DNA of 64,000 nucleotides from Neurospora intermedia (taxonomy: Eukaryota > Ascomycota > Sordariomycetes > Sordariales > Sordariaceae): NCBI GenBank assembly GCA_037102815.1, contig BTPP01000005.1, positions 3,348,001 to 3,412,000 on the forward strand, given 5' to 3'. Of the stretch, positions 22,674 through 33,762 are shown piece by piece. The position numbers and the translations under genes are program-made. Each line of letters opens with the position of its first letter. Within the stretch, counting starts at the first letter, position 1. The notes below the pieces were generated by a model. The model searched no databases. It saw nothing but the letters and a program-made list of their open reading frames with translations, and was not told where the DNA came from.

Positions 22674-24771
22674 GGTATGCAGATAAGCGAGCAATGAGTA
22701 CCTAGGTATGCACTTAGATAGAACATTATTTATCGTCAACTGTTGTACGCACGACATGGACCAACCTAGAACTTCTTTTCCAAGTCAATTTAATTTCCTA
22801 CTTTGTTTTCCTTTTTTGAACTGTCACTTTCCTATCCGGGAACGGAGCTGTTATCACATACAGAATCGTCGAGATGTCAACTTGCCCCCAAACAGTTGAC
22901 ACATGGGCACGGTAACATCGCTCCAAGCCTTATTTCAACTGCGCCGCCGCCTCGTTCCTTCAGAGTGAAGTGCGGAGTACACGTGCATGACAGAAAAAGG
23001 AACGAAGATAACGACAACAAACCGCTTGTGGCAAGAATGGCCATCGTAACCTGAATGCCGTCATCAATGCGGTTGAATCACATACTATTATATATTGTCC
23101 CAAGATTGTTACCTACTCCGCACGAAACGTATGCATGCTGGGGTCGGGTGGCCGGATGGTTGTGGTCGGACAGAAGCGAGGATGGACTATCGATCTTAAA
23201 ACATGCAGTGTTGCGACCTAAACGGGATGGAGACGCGAGAAAGGATGCTTCTGGCGAGGATACGGGCGAGGCTGGGCACGGTTCGGCCCGCGGCGCCAAT
23301 TGTGGAATCGAGAGCTTGGGGATGGGGAGGTTCGTTCCAAGTTTTGGATACGTTGATTGAACTGATTTTGAATAAATGAGATCATGGTTGATTCTATGAC
23401 ATTCAGCAAGCAAAGAGGCGTTTAAGGCTACAGACATTCCAAGGTCAGCACTTCATGTCCAGATCCGATGGACCAAACCGTTAAAGCTTTCTGATGCACT
23501 TTCGTATCAAACCTATCGTGAAGGGCATGTTGATCATCGCGCGAAGACAAAAGGGTCAGTCCGCTTCCGAACCTGAATCGATTTGCATATGCATATCTCT
23601 GAACTCAGGATATTGACACCTTCCTCTTGCGAATTGACACAACCAAAGCCCCGGACGTTGATTCCCTCTAAACCCTTCATCCCGTGGACTATCATTGTCC
23701 TTTGGTTCTTCGCCGATATCGCAGAAGCTACCACGTTCAAGTCGGGGAATTAGACGGTAGTTATTACCATACCGCTTCGTACCTCACTATTGGTGCTTCA
23801 TGGCCATCCGATAATACCTACCTTGCATAACACGACGTCGGGGAGTAACATAGATCACATCATGTCGCCAACTTTCGTTTCTAATTGCAATATTGCAATA
23901 CACTAACGCACTCTGTCGAATATTTGCATTTCAGCTCGTCCCCTATCTTCCGACGAGCCCGAAACACACTAGCGATTACGATTGCACTACATACTACAAT
24001 ATCGTCTTGCTTCCTCCTTATTTCGTTAACGCTGACCTGCCTGTCGGGGAAGAGAAGTGTCAGCATCGCAGCTGAAAGATTTCCGTTTGAGATAACGTTG
24101 AGTGGATGTTGAGGCAAACTGCGACTGGTTAGGTAGTCAGTTGTGTGTGTATGGGAACAGGGGATAAGCTGAGGACAGGGAAGTGAAGTCCGAGCCTGAT
24201 TGAGCCCACGAAGGTAAGTCTGCGGTGGAAGTGGACCGAAGAGGTTTGGACAGTTGATGGAGATGGCGAGTTTTCGGGGTCAGAGACTGTCATCTTGCGA
24301 AGTCTGTGTGTTTGTTTGTGCTATCACATCAACGTGGATGACATGCAATTTCGTTGCAGGTCGCAATGGCCTTCTTACAATACGATTTGATGGGAAATCA
24401 TGTTCAGAACACTCGTAATTTGGGTAAGAGCGACCAGACAAACATTCGTGAGAAATACGGATTGAGTGTCTTACGACTGTGCCACTGGTCTGTGGCATCG
24501 GTCCGTGGCCTCAACCAGACAACCGAAGATCTCGGGTTAGTTCCCTCTTCACTTCCCCGGGAAAGATAAGGTTACATTTCACTCCCAATGGTCTCATCAG
24601 TTACCGCGAGAAGCCACGCCATCTTATTGGGAATCCATTTTTTCAATGGCGATTTCTCAGGCTACACGCCAGATCCATCAAAATGCCCTCCGCCCATCTC
24701 TCTTCATCTACGCATGTCCTACTGTCTACGCAACCACCAAACCACGTCCTAGAGGGACCCAAACTCCAAAC
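22674..24771. other. 2.1-kb gene-free interval inside the candidate cluster
   Basis: Several short open frames occur on both strands, but none shows a signal peptide, domain motif or spliceable continuation that I could support. A TACCTAGGTA-like motif sits near 22699. No second precursor-like repeat was seen here. Confidence 0.5.
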
Positions 24772-25680
24772 ATGAGTCAATCCAAAACCCCCTTCCTCTC
24801 TCGGAACCTTGAGAAGGACTCCGAAGAAAATGTTGAAACAGAAAGTCATTCAACAACAGACGACGACCTCGAAGACGCCCTCTCAACCACAACCCACAAA
24901 ATTGCACGCCCACATCGAAGGCCTTCGTCTGCCTTCCTCCGACGTGTTCTTTTCCGCTCCTGTCCAGATCTAATCCTCTACCTCTTCGCCCTCTGGGGAT
25001 TCCTCTCCCTCGTTTTCCAACTAGCCCAACTCCTCTTACCCATAACACCTATCTTCCCCTCTTGCCATGCCAAAACAACGACATCATCAGGGGCAAGACC
25101 CGACACATCCAGCACAACAAAAACCGACATGGTAGACGTCTACCGCCCCTCCACCTTCCCTTCTCCCACTTACGACCTCTGCTCCTGCGGTTCCTCCATC
25201 CGCGAAGCGCAGTCTCTCAATTGCGTCTACGACACCATGGCCGCCGCCTGGCTTCCCCCATACTGCCGCGACCCGGAACTAACCACCATTTTTGACCGTT
25301 CCGGCCCGGGAGAAGGCGGGTCCTGGTCTTACTACGCCGACCAAAACGGTAGCGTCCGTCTGAGTCCGCACCAAATCTCCCTTTTGGCGGATAATCATCA
25401 CCAGACAAAAACCAAAGAAGGGGGAAATGTCTCTTTTTGGGCGACAAGAGAGTGGCATCTAGCGCATTGTTTGTTTTACTGGCAGAAGTTGGTGCGGATG
25501 AGGGAGACGAATGCGGTCATGGAGAGGAGGTTTGATGGGTGGCGGCATGCGAGGCATTGTTATGGGTTGTTGATGAAGAGGGATCCGCCGGGTAGGGAGA
25601 TGTTGTTGGAGGTTGATGTTAGGTTGAGTAGTGGGTTTGAGGTGGGAAAAGAGGAGGGGGGGGAACATGAAGAGCATTGA
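24772..25680 (+). CDS. Transmembrane protein with two HxxHC motifs (distant UstYa-like candidate)
   Basis: A single exon encoding 302 residues from the ATG at 24772 (MSQSKTPFLSRNLEKDSEE). The frame extends 42 codons further up to 24646, but that stretch looks non-coding. The N terminus is cytosol-like and acidic, followed by one transmembrane helix (about 67-92, LILYLFALWGFLSLVFQLAQLLL). A conserved-looking lumenal part follows: CSCGSSIREAQSLNCVYDTMAAAWLPPYCRD, then HLAHC (229-233) with FYWQKLVR, then HARHC (259-263). The topology and paired HxxHC spacing recall UstYa/DUF3328 proteins, but the surrounding sequence is of a different fungal family of unknown function. Some dikaritin pathways use two UstY proteins, so it could be the partner oxidase of the gene at 21408-22673. 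That role is inference. Confidence 0.75.
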   Translation: MSQSKTPFLSRNLEKDSEENVETESHSTTDDDLEDALSTTTHKIARPHRRPSSAFLRRVLFRSCPDLILYLFALWGFLSLVFQLAQLLLPITPIFPSCHAKTTTSSGARPDTSSTTKTDMVDVYRPSTFPSPTYDLCSCGSSIREAQSLNCVYDTMAAAWLPPYCRDPELTTIFDRSGPGEGGSWSYYADQNGSVRLSPHQISLLADNHHQTKTKEGGNVSFWATREWHLAHCLFYWQKLVRMRETNAVMERRFDGWRHARHCYGLLMKRDPPGREMLLEVDVRLSSGFEVGKEEGGEHEEH

Positions 25681-25928
25681 GTTTTAGTTAGTTTGGATTG
25701 ATGGAGGATTGTTTGGCGAAGTGGAAGGTGAGGCTAATATATTCGAACATCATATTCCCGTTGTCTGTGGTGTCTAGAGGTATCATAACTTCTATATAGC
25801 TTGAAGAAACCTCGCAAGTCGCGTCCAGCATGTGCTGTGCTTATAGTTCCTGAGCCATCTAAATCCCGTTGTATGATGAAATGTAGGTACCGTAGGGATC
25901 TCTCGGAATAGCAAATGTCGGGATTTAC
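25681..25928. other. Convergent 3' intergenic gap
   Basis: The short gap between the tail-to-tail HxxHC-protein and reductase genes. Presumed 3' UTRs only. Confidence 0.5.
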
Positions 25929-27371
25929 TCAAAGTATTAGTCCAGCCTTTCTGAACATCTCAAAGGCAGACAGCCAACCCTGAACAGGATCCTTGTCTCC
26001 TTCGAACCCAGTCTCCCTCAACTTGGTTATACTTAGTTGCCGATCGAACGTCAGCCAGTAGCCCACACTGTCCAATTGCCGATGGCCTGCTCCAACACCC
26101 TTGGTGGCAGCGTTCTCGCGACCGTTTTGGTTGAAAATGGACCTGTACTTGGTCACATATTCTCCAGGTGGCAAGAGTGAAGTTGATTCTGGAAGCTGGC
26201 CAGCCCCCATAGAGTTGTCTGGAGCTGATGCTTTCTCGGCGACCGGCCCAACGCCCACAAGGCCAAACCATTTGGCTAAATGCGGCCAAATCTCGCCATA
26301 CTTGCACGGTGTCTCATTGTCGGCGACGTTGAATAGACGGCCGCCACCACAAGTTTCGGAGTGTAGCGATGCATAGATCATAAAACGCGCAATGGTCGCG
26401 CTGGATACCGGGGAGAATAACGAGTTGGCACCAGCGGCGTTGCCAGAAAAAGGCACTTCAACAGGACTTGTTGCAGCTTCGGTTGCAAATGGTCCGACAC
26501 CGTGATTATAGGCATATAGGGATAGATACTGAGCCCAATGGAGGGCTAAGCTGAACTGGGAACCGTTGGGGGTAAACCCAATCTTGATCAATGTCAGTAA
26601 TGTATGAAACTCGGGTGCATCAAGATAGACTCACAATGGCATCAGGGCAGACTTCGCACCATGTCCAGTGCTTTCCTTCGCTCGCACTATCCAGCAGCTC
26701 GCGATATGCTGGATATACAACCGTCTTGGCATAGTCGGGTGGCAGGTTATTGACCATGTCCTCCGTCAACGGAGGAGTAAATGTGCCTCCGGGGGTATAT
26801 ATCCCATATCCCTGATGTAGTCAGCACATGTTCTATATCATTTCAATACTCTTCCATACGGTAGTGAACTTACCCGTGTCCCACCGGCAAATGCTACGAA
26901 TTGCAAGTTGGGACTGAGAATTGTGTGGGCATCGACAACATTCTGAAACATACGACGGTTGATCGCTACCTCCTCAATGTCGTCCTCGACTGCTTGAAAC
27001 ACTACTTATGGTGAGCCTTACTATATGGCAGCGAAGTGTGTGGTGCAAGGGGGAAATGGATGGATGGAGCAAGTACCCAAGTAATAGATATGAGTGACCG
27101 ATTCGACATCTTTCACTGCCTGCTTCAAAGAATCTGCCAATGTAGTCCCATCGCCCTTATGGAGGTCAATACCGGAGACGAGCTGTAGGTCTGGTTGGTC
27201 CGAATCCGTGGGCCACAAAGACTCGGAAGTGTCGAGCGGGCGGTTCGTAACAGCGGTGATCTTCGAGAATGAGCCATGACGCGGGTAACCACGCAGGAGC
27301 TGGTTAACAATTGCCCAACCAATTAGACCAGAGGCACCGAAAACGATGGCATGATTTGAGCTGTCGGCCAT
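25929..27371 (-). CDS. PRISE-type NAD(P)-dependent reductase (SDR superfamily)
   Basis: Four exons, 27371-27077, 27001-26874, 26811-26635 and 26582-25929, encode 417 residues. All junctions are in phase, with donors GTACTT, GTAAGT and GTGAGT. The N terminus has the Rossmann nucleotide loop in AIVFGASGLIGWAI (GASGLIG, residues 12-18). Later segments FVAFAGGTRGYGIYTPGG, WTWCEVCPDAIIGFTPNGSQF and the C-terminal FDRQLSITKLRETGFEG match the extended SDR group that includes progesterone 5-beta-reductase/iridoid synthase-like (PRISE) enzymes, widespread in fungal secondary-metabolite loci. These reduce activated C=C bonds of enones using NADPH. It lies tail-to-tail with the HxxHC membrane protein. 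It could tailor the product of the adjacent RiPP-like locus or be unrelated. The substrate is unknown. Confidence 0.85.
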
Positions 27372-29250
27372 TGTGAATGTATGTGTTTTGGATACTTGAT
27401 CTGGCAGGTGAATTCAGTGACATTCGGTCTTAAATATGCTCGTTTCGCTTTGGCCGCGCCCTGTATTATTCATTCTGAATCATAGTGATCCAAAAGTGGA
27501 TGAGAGTTAGCGGTGAAAGACTAGGTAGCCATACAACATTATTTAGAGCAAGTTAGCGCGGTAAATAGGTACCCGCTCAAGTGTAGCGGCAATACCGACC
27601 GACCCAGGGCAGCTTGTCAACACAGCAGCAGCAGCAGCCAGCAGTACCTAGTGTACCTAGCAAGATGGCAGTCCCTCGGCTCGAGCGACGGTAACCTTAC
27701 CTACCCAGCGGCTACCAAGTGGAGTTTCGCATTGATCGGTACCTGGTGGCCCTAGGCCTGGTTCAAGAATCCGAACTACGCAGACCGGATTTGCACCATC
27801 GCTGGCAACCGATTTTACTACTAATGGGAAAACGGCCTGCCATCTACGAGACTTCTATGGGAGCCGTTTTGCTATCATGATGACTGCGGCCGGTTATGGA
27901 GAGCGCGGGGTGCGCAGGATACAATAAAGACTACGACGATTCAGAACTACGACAAGTCCCTCGAACCATGTCAGCTGCGAGAGTAACTTGCTGCCCCTCG
28001 AGGGCAAGCTTCGCTGTAAATTCCTCCGTCGCGGCGGAAAGGGATGAGAAACTGGTCTAGATGGCGTGGCGCATCTCGAGAGGGAAAGCTAGGAGAAGAC
28101 ATGTTTCCGGTTCCGTTTCTTGAAGAGTCATCAGATATAGGTACTCATTTTCTCAACCAGGTGCTTGAGCCTCCCATAGTTGTTGGTTCCATGCTTGGCT
28201 TGGTACCTCTATGTGTACCTTGAGCGCTCTTTTTCGAGCCGCTCGCGCACTTTGGTGGGAACGGCTGGACCTAGGGATTCCCAGTCAAGCGAGGTAATGG
28301 GCATGAAGTTGAAAGCTACTTCCATGCTGTGTTGTGCTTCCATGACTGTGTCGCGTTCGTAGATGTGGAAAGGCGACACTGAAAAGAGCTTGGTTCTGGA
28401 GTGGGTGGCGATCGGCTGCCGAGGAGACAGTTCCCTTGAGCCAGATGAGTATGATACCGAGAGGAAGAGTAAAAAGCTTGATGAGCGATCTAATGCTGGA
28501 CTGTGGTAGTTATTCTGACAACTCAACTGTAGACGGATCCAAATTCTCCCGACTTATGAGTAAAGGATGAATTTGATGCGATAATGTTTCCTTTCTCGCT
28601 TTGTAAAGACATATGCCATCACTCTTATACCTCTATTGAACACGCATTTGGAAAGATGATCTTGTATATGCCCGGGGTCTAATTATGCCCGTGAGAATGG
28701 CAGAAACATTGAAGTGTATGTCGAAGTCCAGGTGTACGACAAGAGAATGTTATGGGTCCTGTACCCGAACTGCTGACTACCTCTACTTAGCCACGAAAGT
28801 CTGTCGATCTTTGTGACCTTGTTTTAGACAACGGACTTCTGGCGAATTATATCTTACCGTGGCCTTTCGTAGTATCTTCAACGTGTCCCGATCCTTTGAT
28901 TCAGATATCACGCACATGTGACGAGGTTGATGTTAATGCAGACAGGTCCCCCAGAAGGTAAAGGTTGGATGTTGTCACCTTTGCGAAGGCTTTTAGGTGT
29001 CTCTGTGGGACCTATATGATCATCAACAATGGGGTAGCCAGTAAATTCAAACTAGTAGTGAACTCGGAATTGGACAGTACATTGCAGCTATGATTTGGGA
29101 AAGAAAAATGAACAGGAGATGAAAAATGAAAAGAAAGTACAAGCTCATCAACAAATCCATGATCTCATCCGCTCTATCACCAAATCAATGAGAAGGAGAC
29201 AAAACACGGAAAAAATAAAACACACTAACAACAACTCAACCCTTCAGCCT
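27372..29250. other. 1.9-kb gene-free interval
   Basis: Between the reductase start and the 3' end of the HET gene. It contains a short CAG/GCA trinucleotide stretch (about 27606-27640) and a TACCTAG-like patch next to it. A 105-codon minus-strand frame at 28209-28526 has no ATG at its start and no recognised domain. Confidence 0.5.
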
Positions 29251-31998
29251 TCATATAATTTCGTAGGTATAATACCCATTCCCTTCGCCATATCCAAGCA
29301 CAGGGTCCGGAGTCCCGTTTGCCTTGTTGTTCTTGGCAGCCTGGGCAATTGTCTCAAGAAACCTTGAAATCTCAGGAAAGAGTTTGATACCAGACTCTGT
29401 GAGATAACGATCCTCCAGAGTAGTATCTAACGGAGGGCCGTTGACATACGGGTCTTTCTTCAAGTAATCCATTCGTTCTTCTAGCCCATCCCTGACCTTT
29501 TTGGCAAACCATGAGTCGATGTTCCTAAATAAGCCCTTTTTCTTCAGTTCTTGACGGATACTTTTCAGGACTGTATTGATTCCCTCGTCCGAATGACTGT
29601 TTCGGTTTTGAAATACTGCATTCTTCGTAGTGCTGTCTACCATATCATGAGAGCTTTCATCATGACCGTCGTCAATACCGTTGACAGAGTCATCGTCGGT
29701 GTCTTCGTAAAAGAAGTAAGGAAATTTAAAGTACTGAGAGAATTCAAAGTACCCAGCTCTTCGAAACTGCGGTTTGCAGGAATGGACTGCTTTCTTGAGG
29801 AGGATCAATCCCTGGAGGAATGCACGGGTGCCACCATCATCCCACGGGAAACCACTTACGAATGGTACCAGATAAGCATCTTGTATGTCAGTCTTGGCGT
29901 CGTTGATCTCGTCCCAATTTATGCGAAATCTTCCGAATTCAAGTGTATCCAAGGTCCAATTGGCCCCACGTTCCAGAATATACTCACTACATATGTCTGA
30001 AATAGCGGTAATTCTAGCTCGTAGAACCGGACTCCGGAGCTTGACGCTTCCCCCAACCGTAATAGGGCCAAAGGGATTTGTCCTACTTTTCGGTGTTGCA
30101 CTTGCTTTCAGAACCTCGGCCAAGATGTCCACAGTTTGTGGGCCGCCAAACAACAGCTTGGACGGCTGCCCAAGTTTACCCGGTTGAATGAGGGAAGCCC
30201 AAGACCATGAAGGAGCTATTTCCGTATTTCTCTGACTGCATGAATCCAGGCAATACCACAAAAGCCCAGAGATAAGGCGATATGACCATAGTCCGGCAAG
30301 ATAGGCTATACCACTCCATCTACTGCTTAGCTGCTCTGCAAGGCCAGAAATAGCCACCAGCCTGTCTGAAGCCCGGGTGAGAGACCTCTCAAAGTATGTC
30401 CTTGTCAGCCGGTTCCATGCCTCTTGCCGCTTTGAGTCAACCAGCTTGCCCCCGAGAAGATTTTGCCAGTCGGGCCGGGATATCCTTGGATACCTGTCAA
30501 CTCGAGCTGGTTGATTCATAGGTGTGCCAGGGAAGTCTGGTCTGTTAAGGAAGTCTGGAAAGGATTCACTCGCTTGATACGTTGAGCATTCCCAGTGTAG
30601 CTCCTTCTGACCAAAAATAAGAGTACGCCGCGCCAGGAGTTGTTCCTGAAGTACCCATCCACGTGTGTAGAGAATGAGCTCCGTTGATAAATAAGACGTG
30701 GTTGTATGTTCATTGATATAATCGGCCATTAAGTAACGATCTTCTCCAATTCGTATAGACCAAGGTATTGTCGAAAGCGGGTGTCTTCGGTAGAAAAGGC
30801 CCCCATTGGCATCAGCTGAGGCGCCAGCGGCTAAGTTGAGAAAGGAGTTCGCGTAGACTTGTTGCATTTTGGCTGATTCCTGGATCCAATCCTCGTATGA
30901 GTTCTGGATGATACAGAGGGAATCAATCCAAATGTAGCGGATCTTCAATTTCCGAGTGACATTAATCGCATCTTGAAAGGTTTTTGGTAGTTTGCAAAGT
31001 TGGATGCCGTTCAAGAACCTAACATAGTTCTCTTCCATAAGCCGAGTGGGAACTCCGTTTTTTCCCCAGCAGTGACTGAGTGTCATGTATGGTTCTCTCG
31101 CAAAACCATCTCGACTTGTTTCGCAAACCCGCACGCACGTCTCTCCGATGGTTCCCACTTCAACCAGCCGTGCAGGCCCATTATCCTGCGCATTCGCGGC
31201 CTGGACCGGATTACAGAGGGGGTGCGAGCGGCAGTTTTCGATCCATTTGAGCGCTTGATTCCAGCTTGCATCGCTTGCTGTGGTGAGCGCAGTTGGGAGA
31301 CCACGGACTAGAGAAAGCGTGTATATAGTTAGCTGACCATGTATTCCATAGAGTTATCACTTGTAGATTCGATCTAACAGTGTCAGCAGCGAAAGCTTAC
31401 CTCTCCTTTCATTTTCATCTTTGATCCGGACACCAGTTTCAGCAAATCTCCCTTCTATGTAGCCAGGTTCCTCAATGGCCAAAAACAGATGATGATCCGT
31501 TTTGTGTAATGTCAATGCTACATTCCCCCGCTCCAGCCAGTCGACACCCGAATTCAGGCTCATAGCATCGAAATCATAAGAATCGTAACTACCAGGCGGA
31601 GCATTTCCACGTTCTCTCAAAATACCAGCCATAAACCAATGACAAACATGGCAGTTTCCTTCAGCAGATGATCTGAGAAATTCATTGATGGTGTAAAAGG
31701 GAACTTCCACATGATATGTACGCCTAGCATTCATTTCAGCTATCTTCTTGAACATTGCCGTACAACTCGCGCACAAGCAGTCAAATGCCGTTTCGGGTAT
31801 CTCTTCTCGTCCGACTTGAGCCACGCAATGTTCGATGTAGGCTTCATACGATCTGAAGTATGGTGGCAACGTTGAAGAGCGTTGTGATTTTGAGTTTGGC
31901 TTGTTGACTCCCGGCGGAGCAGAGGAGGGAGGACTTGTCTCCGCCGAGCCGGACGATTCAGCGGTTACGCCCTTCAAGTCCATAGCTGGCGTGGTCAT
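29251..31998 (-). CDS. HET-domain (heterokaryon incompatibility) protein
   Basis: Two exons, 31998-31401 and 31307-29251, encode 884 residues. The intron has donor GTAAGC, branch GCTAAC and acceptor CTAG. The HET domain (PF06985 type) begins near residue 273 with YMTLSHCWGKNG and continues through FQDAINVTRKLKIRYIWIDSLCIIQNSYEDWIQESAKMQQVYANSFLNLAAGASADANGGLF and GWVLQEQLLARRTLIFG. These are its three standard conserved blocks. The N-terminal half has Cys-rich segments (CLCASCTAMF, GNCHVCHWF) often found before fungal HET domains. HET proteins trigger cell death or growth arrest when incompatible hyphae fuse, and many form large fast-evolving families. No NACHT, WD or other partner domain is fused. 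Its presence marks this flank as accessory sequence. Confidence 0.93.
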
Positions 31999-33762
31999 CC
32001 AAGGATCAAGTTAAGAGCCTCGGCTAAGTCGCTCGCTCATGAAGGAGTTGTGTCGAAGGGTGAGGAGGGGCCTCTCGGACCTCTTGTCGGAGAAAGAAAG
32101 CAGAGAGCAAAAACCGCAAGACCCTTGAAGATTGGGCCTGATGAGGATGCAACCCAAAGAAAGGCAACCAATAGAGGTAGAGGAAACCAAAACCCCTCTT
32201 GCATGCTGACCGCAAACAAGGCAGTCACGCAAAAGAACAGAGTCCGAGTCATCTGGCGTTACAAGAAGCACCTTCCTAAATGCAACCTCCAGTAAATGCA
32301 ACCGCCCCCCAATGAATGTAGAGAAAAAAAGGCAGTCGCGCAACAGAGTAGATTCGTTTGGCGTCATCTGGTCAGCCAATGATTCAGTAGCATTGCCGAA
32401 CAGTAGTAACTCAGACCCTGAATATTTGAATCACACGTGTATGAGTAAATAAGAAGGATGGGCAACTGAAAATGGGTAAATAAAGAAGAAAAGTACGGGG
32501 GACAAAAAAAACCCCAGATGAAGAAGAATCAAATAGAAAAAACATACAACACCAGGGATTCGCTGGTCGTCACCGACCCAACTACTAGTCTAGCCCTCAC
32601 TGGCTTATCTATGGGAGAGCGGACGGGATCCCGAGTTTTCCAGTGGGTATGGTCGTATGTGCTTTATTTGCTACAGACTACTGGTTATGAAACCAGGTTG
32701 AGGGGTGAGGGTTGAGAACTTTGTTCTTAGAAAGCAATACCTCCTCAGCTAGACGACATTCACCAAAAACATCAATGCAAAAACATAAGCACTGGCAATT
32801 CAACAAACTCAAGAACGACTGGACTTTAAAGATAAGTGTATCACTTCGCATCCACATTTATTCTTCTTCGCCAGGTGTTATCATCCGCTCGCTACCTTTA
32901 CCTGGTATCTCTCGTAACTTTCCTAACTCTCCTCCCAATTGTATCCCCTGCTCTTCTTTTTCCTTTTCCTGCCCCCAACGGGAAAAAAAAGCACCAAAGA
33001 AACAAAAAAGAAAATGGGGTATAAAGCCTATGATATCTCTTTCCCTTCTTGATTCATTTCGCTATAACTCAACTCGCTAGAGTACCAAAAGCGTGAAACA
33101 AAAGAGGAAAGAACCGAAAATTGATCAGGCTAGGACCACCCACCGCATACCCCCCAAACCACACATTTCAGTTCATATCTATCGATCTTTCAGTTCATTT
33201 GATCCTTCTTTCCTTCCCTTATTCACATGTGCTACACGCTCAAGATAATGATATGCTGTCCGCAACAAGGCCCTCGTGCAGCCCGATGACGATGGACACC
33301 CTTGCATCCACATCAACGATGAAAATAAAGAGAACACAGGTAAAAATACAACAAGTTCGAATATAATATGCAAGAAGAAAATAGTAGAGGTAGTAGCGGC
33401 TCTGTAAAGAACATGATGTTGTCGGCGACGAGAAAACCCAACAGTAATGAGACAGTTATGATTATGGCTTGATATGATATGGTTTATGGGTATGATGTGA
33501 TTGGTGTACTAGGAAATGGAAGGTAGGTAGGGTATGATGGTTGTGATATGATGGGAAACAGTTTAATTGCTTGTACAGGGGTATAAATGCGATGATGCAT
33601 ACGCTTAGTTAGGAGGTCCGGAACAAACGCGAGATATAATCAAAACAAAATAATGTAGGAAAGGAACCGTCCGGTCGTTGTAGGCGAAACAAATGACGAG
33701 AGGCATTGTGGCTGGTGGTATGGATCGGTAACAGGGTATCAGCCGTGAAGAAGAGTCCATCT
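31999..33762. other. Intergenic region with an imperfect direct repeat
   Basis: The promoter side of the HET gene and the 3' side of the RasGEF gene. Two imperfect copies of a roughly 35-bp segment (GGCAGTCRCGCAAnnnnCAGAGT...GGCGT) lie near 32220-32260 and 32330-32365. Otherwise low-complexity A-rich stretches; no supported gene. Confidence 0.5.

Noticed and set aside
28209-28526. Minus-strand 105-codon ORF between the reductase and HET genes
   Set aside because: It does not begin with ATG and I recognise no domain or splice continuation. A decayed gene fragment is possible but unsupported.
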